NCBI GenBank assembly: GCA_023487865.1
Contig: JAMDBG010000107.1
Coordinates: 1 to 13,775 of the forward strand
Origin: Deltaproteobacteria bacterium
GTDB lineage: Bacteria > Desulfobacterota > Syntrophia > Syntrophales > UBA5619
Length of the DNA: 13,775 nt
Reading direction: 5' to 3'
This document shows, piece by piece, positions 1 through 6,364 of this stretch. The translations under genes were made by a program, and so were the position numbers. The first letter of the stretch is position 1, and each line of letters opens with the position of its first letter. The notes below the pieces were generated by a model. The model worked only from the letters and a program-made list of their open reading frames with translations. It was not told the origin of the DNA and made no database searches.

Positions 1-2
1 CC

Positions 3-1532
3 GCGGTGGATGCCCTGATCATCCTGGGCCGGCGGCCGCCGGCGAAGACCCCACATCCGCCGATCGATCCGCGGTCGATCGCCATGCTCTTTTACCCCCG
101 CTCCATCGCCTTCGTCGGCGCCTCCGGGACCTTAGGCAAATGGGGGTACAGGCTTTTCTGCAATGTGGCTGCGGGGGGATTCGAGGGGCCGATCTATCTC
201 GTCAATCCCAAGGGAGGCGAGATTGCCGGACGGCCGGTCTTCAAATCGGTGGTAGAAATCCCCGGACCGGTCGATCTGGCCGTCGTGACCATCCCGGCGG
301 CGAAGGTCCGGGACCTGATCCCCCAATTCAAGGAAAAGAAGATCAGAAACATGCTCCTGATCACCTCCGGTTTCGCCGAAACCGGAGCCGAGGGGCGGCG
401 TCTGGAGGAGGAACTGGTCCAGGCGGCGCGGGAGGCGGACATCCTGATCCTCGGTCCGAATACGATGGGGATCTGCAATCCCTATGATGCCCTCTTCTGC
501 TGCGGATCGAACGTCCGGCCCAAACCGGGCGCCACCACAATCGTTTCCCAGTCGGGGAATCTCGGGGTGCAGCTCCTCGACTTTGCCGAGCACGAAGGGG
601 TGGGGATCCGCGCCTTCGGCGGGTCGGGCAACGAGGCGATGATCACGATTGAGGATTACATGGAGGCGTTCGAGGTCGATGAACTGACCCGGACGGTGGT
701 CCTCTATCTGGAAAGCATCAAGAACGGTCGGCGTTTCTTTGCGTCCGCCCGGCGCGTAGGCAAAAGGAAGCCGGTCGTCATGCTCAAGGGCGGCCGCACC
801 CAGGCGGGAAACCGCGCCGCAGCCAGCCACACGGGGGCGCTCGCCTCGAACATCCGCGTCTTCGAAGCCGCGTCCCGCCAGGCGGGGATCGTCGTTGTGG
901 AGCAGCCGATGGAACTCCTCGACCTGTCGGCCGCCTTTTCTTCCCTCCCTCTGCCCCGCGGAAACCGTGTCGCCGTGATGACCCTGGGCGGAGGCTGGGG
1001 GGTCGTGACTTCCGATCTCTGCGTGGAGAACGGTCTGGCGATCCCCGATCTTAATCCCGAGCTGATCGCACGGATCGACCAGATCCTTCCCCCTTATTGG
1101 AGCCGCTCCAATCCTATCGATCTCGTGGGCGAATTCGGTCCCAAGATCCCGATGCAGGTCATCGAGGAACTGATGAAGTGGGAGGGATGCGACGTGGTCA
1201 TCTATCTGGGCATACTGGGATTAAAGGTCTTTATGAAACAGATGATTGCTTCGATCCATAAGGTCGATCCGGTGATGGACCGGAAATTTCTCGAAACGCT
1301 TCCCGGAGACCTCGTCGCCTTTGAAACGCGCTACATCGCGTATACGGTCGGCCTCATGGAGAAGTACGGCAAGCCTGTCCTGGGGGTCAGCCTTCTACCC
1401 GATGAGAATGCCCGCACCGTCACGGATATCGAGGGGAGTCCTTATAAAGGAGTCTCCTTCCTGACTCCGGAACGGGCCGTCAAGGCCCTGGCCCGGATGA
1501 ACACTTACCGGCAATGGCGGGACCGGGAATAG
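3..1532 (+). CDS. ADP-forming acyl-CoA synthetase, alpha-type (5' partial)
   Basis: NDP-forming acyl-CoA synthetase family: converts acyl-CoA, ADP and phosphate to free acid, CoA and ATP, or the reverse, in the cytoplasm. Numbered from GTG at 6, a Rossmann CoA-binding domain starts near residue 27 (FVGASGTLG at 37-45), followed by succinyl-CoA-ligase-like domains (IVSQSGNLG at 179-187) and a third domain with LGGGWG at 327-332. The motif AAASHTGALA at 271-280 holds the predicted phosphohistidine, H275. No ATP-grasp (beta) domain follows, so a partner beta chain or domain must lie elsewhere. The frame is open to the left edge; GTG 6 and ATG 84 show no visible ribosome binding site, so the gene probably begins outside the window. 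The first residues (AVDALIILG) vaguely resemble the end of an ATP-grasp_5 domain, so a beta-alpha fusion is possible. Family call is firm; substrate is unknown. Confidence 0.88.
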   Translation, partial: AVDALIILGRRPPAKTPHPPIDPRSIAMLFYPRSIAFVGASGTLGKWGYRLFCNVAAGGFEGPIYLVNPKGGEIAGRPVFKSVVEIPGPVDLAVVTIPAAKVRDLIPQFKEKKIRNMLLITSGFAETGAEGRRLEEELVQAAREADILILGPNTMGICNPYDALFCCGSNVRPKPGATTIVSQSGNLGVQLLDFAEHEGVGIRAFGGSGNEAMITIEDYMEAFEVDELTRTVVLYLESIKNGRRFFASARRVGKRKPVVMLKGGRTQAGNRAAASHTGALASNIRVFEAASRQAGIVVVEQPMELLDLSAAFSSLPLPRGNRVAVMTLGGGWGVVTSDLCVENGLAIPDLNPELIARIDQILPPYWSRSNPIDLVGEFGPKIPMQVIEELMKWEGCDVVIYLGILGLKVFMKQMIASIHKVDPVMDRKFLETLPGDLVAFETRYIAYTVGLMEKYGKPVLGVSLLPDENARTVTDIEGSPYKGVSFLTPERAVKALARMNTYRQWRDRE

Positions 1533-1579
1533 CACGTTTTTTGCGTCATTAAAATGAGCAGCCGGACAGGATTATCGTC

Positions 1580-2569
1580 ATGACCGTAAAAGAAACAGAC
1601 CAGGCACAATGGAGTCAGGAAACGCTATCGGGCATGGGCCGGGCATTCATGGAAAGCCGGGTCCTTCTCAGCGGCGCGGAGCTCGACCTGTTCACATTGG
1701 CGGCGGACAAGCCGCTCTCGGCCGAACAGATGGCTGAGCGAATCGGCGCAGATCTCCGGGCGCTGACCATTGTACTCGACGCGCTGGCGGCAATGGGACT
1801 TCTGATCAAGCAGAACGACACGTACCAAACCGCGCCTTCCGCCGCACGAATGCTCTCCGCAGACAGCCCCGCTTCGATCCTGCCGATGATCCGGCACAGC
1901 GCCGATCTGTGGGATCGTTGGGGGCAACTGACCCGGCGGGTCGCTGGACCGCAGGAGAAGGAAAAGTCGATGCGGGCCTTCATCGGTGCGATGCACGTCA
2001 TCGGAAATGCGCTCGCCCCGCGAATCGTATCTCTGGTGGGGCCCGCGGCAGCGCGGCAGCTCCTCGACGTGGGCGGTGCGTCCGGCACGTACACGATCGC
2101 GTTTCTGGAAGCGGAGCCTCAAATGCGGGCGACGCTTTTCGACCTGCCGCCGGTGATCGAGATGGCACGCGAAAGGTTAGGCGCAGCCGGGATGCTGGAC
2201 AGGGTAACTCTGGTCGCCGGCGACTACAGGAAAGATCCGCTGCCTGCAGGACACGACCTCGCGTTTGTCTCGGCGATCATCCACCAGAATTCGCCTGCGG
2301 AGAATGCGACAATGTTCCGCAAGATTTTCACTGCTCTTGATCCGGGAGGGCGGATCGTGGTGCGCGATCACATATTGAGCGCCGACCGCACGCATCCCAA
2401 ATCGGGCGCCCTTTTTGCGGTCAACATGCTGGTCGGCACGGAAGGGGGCAACTCTTATACGGAGACAGAGATCCGCGATGCGTTGGAACAGGCAGGCTTC
2501 GCCGGCGTGAGAATCATCCACCCGGATACCCGCATGGATGGCCTGATGGAGGGCTTCAGGCCTCGATAG
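1580..2569 (+). CDS. SAM-dependent O-methyltransferase, family 2
   Basis: Predicted cytosolic methyltransferase that moves a methyl group from S-adenosylmethionine to a hydroxyl on a small molecule. Residues 15-90 form the winged-helix dimerisation domain of the plant COMT/hydroxyneurosporene O-methyltransferase family. SAM motif I is LLDVGGASGT (161-170), the acidic ribose-binding position is in LFDLP (186-190), and GDY at 214-216 fits the adenine pocket. H235 in AIIHQN sits where the family has its catalytic His or a neighbouring residue. At 329 residues it is full length. The ATG start has GGACAGGA about 8 bases upstream. It begins 47 bases after the synthetase gene and lies 87 bases before the enolase-hydrolase fusion, all co-directional. 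Several sampled stretches are very GC-rich (one 60-base line about 77%), unlike the genes downstream. Substrate cannot be told from sequence; bacteriochlorophyll or carotenoid methylation is not supported by the neighbours. Confidence 0.88.
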   Translation: MTVKETDQAQWSQETLSGMGRAFMESRVLLSGAELDLFTLAADKPLSAEQMAERIGADLRALTIVLDALAAMGLLIKQNDTYQTAPSAARMLSADSPASILPMIRHSADLWDRWGQLTRRVAGPQEKEKSMRAFIGAMHVIGNALAPRIVSLVGPAAARQLLDVGGASGTYTIAFLEAEPQMRATLFDLPPVIEMARERLGAAGMLDRVTLVAGDYRKDPLPAGHDLAFVSAIIHQNSPAENATMFRKIFTALDPGGRIVVRDHILSADRTHPKSGALFAVNMLVGTEGGNSYTETEIRDALEQAGFAGVRIIHPDTRMDGLMEGFRPR

Positions 2570-2642
2570 GGGATGAACCACGGATTGGACCTATCAACTC
2601 TATCTCTCCGAGGCCGGGCAACCCTTTCTTGCCCCGTCGTTT

Positions 2643-2647
2643 AAGGA
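2643..2647 (+). promoter_or_regulatory. Ribosome binding site for enolase-hydrolase fusion
   Basis: AAGGA lies 9 bases before ATG 2657, which fixes the start of the fusion gene. A different reading frame that is open from 2577 ends with TGA overlapping this ATG. Confidence 0.6.
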
Positions 2648-2656
2648 AAACATCGT

Positions 2657-4702
2657 ATGAGTATAAGAACCATTCGTATAGAAGCACTGCCATTAAAGGT
2701 TAAACTGAAAACGACCTTCCGTCATGCCGCGGCAACCAGGCAGGAGGGAGAGAGCGTCTGGGTCCAGGCGCGAAGAAATGGAAGCGTGGGGTATGGCGAG
2801 GGTTGCCCGAGAACCTATGTGGCCGGCGATGACCTTGAGTCGACCACCAAATGGGTAAAGGGAAATTTCTCCACCGGAAAGGTGGATTTCGAAACGCTGG
2901 ATGATGTGAAGCAGTGGGCCGAGAACAACGACAAGATCATCGACAAGTACCCGTCGGCGTGGTGCGCAGTGGAGATGGCGCTGCTTGATCTTTTTTCGAG
3001 GGAGAAGGGCTGCTCTGTTGAGACGCTGCTTGGACTTGATGAATATACACTCTGTGGCCGCTACACTGCCGTTCTGGGTGACGACGAAAAATGGAAATAT
3101 ACGACGGTGGCGGATCAATATCTGATCCGGGGACTCTCGGATTTTAAAATCAAGCTGAACGGCAACCTCGCCCGGGACAGGGAAAAGCTCGATATTCTGG
3201 AAGAGTTATGCATTCAACATCACGCCAAAGGCATACGCATCCGCTTCGATGCAAATAATTTATGGAAGGATCGCTGCGACGAGGCCATCGCGTATCTGAC
3301 GGCGCTGGGTGGGCGGGTATTCGCCCTGGAAGAACCCGTGGGATCACGAAATGTCGAAGACATAAGCAAGATCAGCACGGTTATGGGATTGCCTATCATC
3401 CTGGATGAAAGCCTATGCACCCCGGATGACTTATCGCTCTTTAAAAATATGCCGGGGGAGTTTATTGCGAATATCAAGATCTCTCGAGTGGGTGGACTTA
3501 CACGGGCCTTGAGATTGATCAAAGAGCTTAAAAAGATGGGCTGGCCGATAATCATCGGCTGTCATACGGGTGAGACCTCCCTGCTCACACGGGCCGCGCT
3601 TGTCGCCGTCTCTGCAGCCGGAGAGAGTCTCATTGCCCAGGAAGGGGCATTCGGAGACTATCTGATGGTGCGGGAACCGGTGCAGCCGATATTGAAATTC
3701 GGCAGCGGCGGTCTGCTGAATTTGAGCGATCCCTATCATGTTAAAATAGTCCATGGACCTAAGGTCATACCGACGGAAAACTGGAAATCCGGGTTTGGAT
3801 TGCAGTGTCACATGCCTGTCGTTCCGGAGGACGGATCGCCGAAAATACAGTTTCTCGATATGACCGATAAATATAGGATTCATTATCGTGTGTGGGGCAA
3901 AACCGAAGGGGAGGATGCAGCGGTGATATTACATGGGGGGATGGGTCACTCAGGCTGGCTGGCACCTCTTGCAAAGCAATTGCGCTTAATGTCGCCGGAT
4001 ACGATCTCGGTCGTCGCACCCGACCGGAGGGGCTGCGGATTAAATCAGCATCGCGGCGACCTGGGTTCCATTCCGGCTCTCATTGAAGACGTAACGAAGC
4101 ATCTCGAATTTCTAAAAAAATCCTTTAACAGGATTCACCTCGCCGGCTGGTGTCAGGGGGCGCAATACGCTTCTATTGCTGCAGCCGGGTTGCCCAATAC
4201 ACTCTCCAGCCTTATCCTGCTGGCACCCGGCTTTTTCTGGAACGAGAGAATAAACTCCGTCTTAGGCGGCACAGAAAAAATCGCTTTAAAGATGATTTTC
4301 GAATTCAAACTGAAGCCCGAACGGACCCGTGCCTGCATCCCCCTTCCCATGGAGGCAACCGATTTCACACTCATCGATGACTGGCTTGATTTTATTGAAA
4401 GCGACGATCATAAAACAACCATGATTACATTAAATTCCCTGGGCATCATGGATGAGGTTCAGGAGCTTTCCCGGCTTGCAATGCCGAAGATCAACCTCCC
4501 GGTGCTTGCGATCTTGGCAAAAGAGGATCGGATGGTGGACAACAAAAAAGTCACGCAATTGATTAGCCATCTATTTACCCCCGGAGAAGATCAGAACCGG
4601 TTGACCTCGCTCAAAAGCGGCCATGCCATACCGTTTGAAAGACCGAGGGACGTGGCCAACGAAATAATGGAGTTTATTCAGCAAATAAATAACCGGTTAT
4701 AG
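2657..4702 (+). CDS. Enolase-superfamily / alpha/beta-hydrolase fusion enzyme
   Basis: One uninterrupted frame joins two enzymes. Residues 1-370 are a muconate-lactonizing/dipeptide-epimerase-type enolase: catalytic lysines K164/K166 in FKIKLNG, metal ligands D198 (RFDANN), E225 (LEEP) and D250 (LDES), and second-side lysine K274 (NIKIS). All are present, so it should be active. The C-terminal barrel has GCHTGET (301-307) and E329/D334 where dipeptide epimerases carry Asp-x-Asp, so dipeptide epimerisation is doubtful. Residues about 400-681 are an alpha/beta hydrolase: HGG oxyanion motif (426-428), nucleophile elbow GWCQG with C499 in place of the usual Ser, acid D624 and H656 (SGH), with a cap region near 530-605. 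Enolase-plus-hydrolase pairs act in sequence in menaquinone synthesis (MenC, MenH) and in chlorocatechol breakdown (cycloisomerase, dienelactone hydrolase, which also uses Cys). Neither pathway is otherwise visible here. Actual substrate is unknown. Confidence 0.85.
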   Translation: MSIRTIRIEALPLKVKLKTTFRHAAATRQEGESVWVQARRNGSVGYGEGCPRTYVAGDDLESTTKWVKGNFSTGKVDFETLDDVKQWAENNDKIIDKYPSAWCAVEMALLDLFSREKGCSVETLLGLDEYTLCGRYTAVLGDDEKWKYTTVADQYLIRGLSDFKIKLNGNLARDREKLDILEELCIQHHAKGIRIRFDANNLWKDRCDEAIAYLTALGGRVFALEEPVGSRNVEDISKISTVMGLPIILDESLCTPDDLSLFKNMPGEFIANIKISRVGGLTRALRLIKELKKMGWPIIIGCHTGETSLLTRAALVAVSAAGESLIAQEGAFGDYLMVREPVQPILKFGSGGLLNLSDPYHVKIVHGPKVIPTENWKSGFGLQCHMPVVPEDGSPKIQFLDMTDKYRIHYRVWGKTEGEDAAVILHGGMGHSGWLAPLAKQLRLMSPDTISVVAPDRRGCGLNQHRGDLGSIPALIEDVTKHLEFLKKSFNRIHLAGWCQGAQYASIAAAGLPNTLSSLILLAPGFFWNERINSVLGGTEKIALKMIFEFKLKPERTRACIPLPMEATDFTLIDDWLDFIESDDHKTTMITLNSLGIMDEVQELSRLAMPKINLPVLAILAKEDRMVDNKKVTQLISHLFTPGEDQNRLTSLKSGHAIPFERPRDVANEIMEFIQQINNRL

Positions 4703-4814
4703 ACGCGGACAGACCTGATGCCGGACATAAAGTCACATTGCCAGAGGGGATAGTTCGGTATCCTGAGTAATGATAGGTCGCCATTGAGACACTCAAGCAA
4801 CTGAATTTTTAATT

Positions 4815-4818
4815 GGAG
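4815..4818 (+). promoter_or_regulatory. Ribosome binding site choosing TTG 4831
   Basis: GGAG, with 12 intervening bases before TTG 4831. It is the only Shine-Dalgarno-like sequence near the start of the radical SAM gene and lies inside the longer frame from TTG 4813, so it argues for the shorter protein. The spacing is on the long side. Confidence 0.4.
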
Positions 4819-4830
4819 TCAACCCACCCA

Positions 4831-6195
4831 TTGAAAAAACTTTTATTAATAAACCCCGTTGGACGCAAAAGTGGTTATTTGGTGAGTAAATATTCCACTT
4901 TTCAACCCCTGAACCTTGCCTATATTGCCGCAGTGACACCATCCCGCTGGGAGATCAAAATAATAGATGAAAACATAGATGAATTTAAGTTCGAAGAAGC
5001 CGACCTGATAGGCATTACTGGATTCACCAGCAGTATCAACAGGGCCTATGAAATAGCACGGATGTACCGGGAGAAGAAGATCAAAGTGATTATGGGAGGG
5101 ATCCACATCTCCATGCTGCCCGATGAGGCATTGCAGTACGCCGATGCGGTAGTGACAGGCGAGGTGGAGGAGATATGGAATCAGGTCATCACAGATTTTG
5201 AAAATAACCGCCTATTGCACAGATACAACGGCCCTCGAATCAACCTTTCCCTCACCCCGATCATCCCCCGACACGACCTGCTGCATCCAAATTATTTCTG
5301 GAACTCCGTTCAGACCTCGCGCGGCTGCCCCTTTAACTGTAATTTCTGTTCGGTATCGCGATACCTCGGTAGAGAGTACCGCCAACGAAAGGTTGATAAT
5401 GTTCTGAATGAGCTGGCTCAAATAAAAGGTAAATACATAACATTCATTGATGACAATCTGATCGGTCATGGCCCGGAAAGCAGAAACCGGGCGATGGAAT
5501 TGTTTGAGGGCATGATTGGTCTCGGTCTTCATAAGAAATGGTGGATGCAGACTTCTATGAACGCAGCCGATGATGAGCATGTGATCAAGCTGGCTGCTCA
5601 GGCCGGCTGCATGTATGCATTCATGGGTTTTGAAACTCTCAATCAGAAAACGCTGCAGGAAATGAAAAAAGGCATTAACCTGAAAATTGGTATAGAAAAT
5701 TATAAAAGGGTAGTAGCTCGGTTCCATAAATATGGGATAGGGGTACTGGGATCCTTTGTCATCGGAAATGATCATGAGACCCCACAATACTATAAAGAGT
5801 TAGCGGATTTTCTTGTCACCTCTGGCATAGATATTGTTCAAATCAGTATACTGACACCCCTCCCTGGTACTGATCTGATGGAACAACTGCAGAAAGAAGG
5901 GAGGTTGATTTATCAGGATTTACCTAAGGATTGGGATAAATATCGTTTTTCCTATGTGGTTCACCAGCCCCGGGGGGTAGAAGAAGATACCGTGTACATG
6001 GGCAATAATTTCATTAAAAATAAAATATACTCTTTCCCCTTTTATCAATATCGGCTATTAAATTCTGCCTACCATATAAAAGACTTGATTAATTTATATG
6101 CCATATACAAGTTAAATCAATCGATGAAAAAGAGTTGGCAGGGTACCCACTATCATAAAAGCGTCATGCCGTTGCGCAAGGCAACCTGTCTATAG
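4831..6195 (+). CDS. Cobalamin-binding radical SAM enzyme
   Basis: Numbered from TTG 4831. Residues 1-125 form a B12-binding Rossmann domain (LLLINPVG at its start, GGIH at 89-92). Residues about 155-350 are the radical SAM barrel, with the 4Fe-4S ligands C166, C170 and C173 in GCPFNCNFC and FIDDN at 206-209. The C-terminal tail (about 355-454) resembles the extension in the BchE/HpnP-like class of B12 radical SAM proteins, whose members methylate or otherwise modify unactivated carbons. A DxHxxG cobalamin-ligand motif is not visible. No ATG is near the start: TTG 4813 has no ribosome binding site, whereas GGAG at 4815-4818 precedes TTG 4831 with 12 intervening bases and gives the expected KKLLLINP beginning. 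It follows the fusion gene by about 130 bases, same strand, with lower GC than the genes to its left. Target substrate is unknown; a hopanoid, lipid or secondary-metabolite role is possible. Confidence 0.85.
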   Translation: MKKLLLINPVGRKSGYLVSKYSTFQPLNLAYIAAVTPSRWEIKIIDENIDEFKFEEADLIGITGFTSSINRAYEIARMYREKKIKVIMGGIHISMLPDEALQYADAVVTGEVEEIWNQVITDFENNRLLHRYNGPRINLSLTPIIPRHDLLHPNYFWNSVQTSRGCPFNCNFCSVSRYLGREYRQRKVDNVLNELAQIKGKYITFIDDNLIGHGPESRNRAMELFEGMIGLGLHKKWWMQTSMNAADDEHVIKLAAQAGCMYAFMGFETLNQKTLQEMKKGINLKIGIENYKRVVARFHKYGIGVLGSFVIGNDHETPQYYKELADFLVTSGIDIVQISILTPLPGTDLMEQLQKEGRLIYQDLPKDWDKYRFSYVVHQPRGVEEDTVYMGNNFIKNKIYSFPFYQYRLLNSAYHIKDLINLYAIYKLNQSMKKSWQGTHYHKSVMPLRKATCL

Positions 6196-6289
6196 CGTGC
6201 CCCGAGAGGCTTCACGAATGAAGAGATAAATAATTTTGTCACGGATAATTTCCGAAGAAACGGCTTTTTATAAAGTAGTATTAATAGGA

Positions 6290-6318
6290 TTGACAAAATA
6301 CCGATTCTGACTTATCCA
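6290..6318 (+). promoter_or_regulatory. Candidate sigma-70 promoter before the kinase gene
   Basis: TTGACA at 6290-6295 (perfect -35), 17-base spacer, then TATCCA at 6313-6318 (weak -10). It sits in the AT-rich 169-base gap between the radical SAM and kinase genes and would give a leader of about 40 bases or more. The same arrangement, with the shared string ACTTATCC, occurs before the PilZ gene on the other strand. Confidence 0.35.
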
Positions 6319-6364
6319 TCAGTCCGTGAGCAACTGTTTAGGACCCTCTCTAATGCCGTAATCT

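Noticed and set aside
61..81. Inverted repeat CGATCGA / TCGATCG with a 7-base loop
   Set aside because: It lies inside the synthetase frame; GATC-rich codons for Asp, Arg and Ile explain it and nothing ties it to a binding site or terminator.
132..830. 232-codon minus-strand frame across the synthetase gene
   Set aside because: Antisense to a well-supported gene with conserved motifs; composition-driven open frame.
6209..6222. Hairpin CTTCA-CGAA-TGAAG after the radical SAM gene
   Set aside because: Only five base pairs and no following T-run, too weak to call a terminator.
6196..6364. Possible cobalamin riboswitch near the B12 enzyme
   Set aside because: The gap is short, lies downstream of the B12 enzyme gene, and lacks a recognisable B12-box-like sequence.
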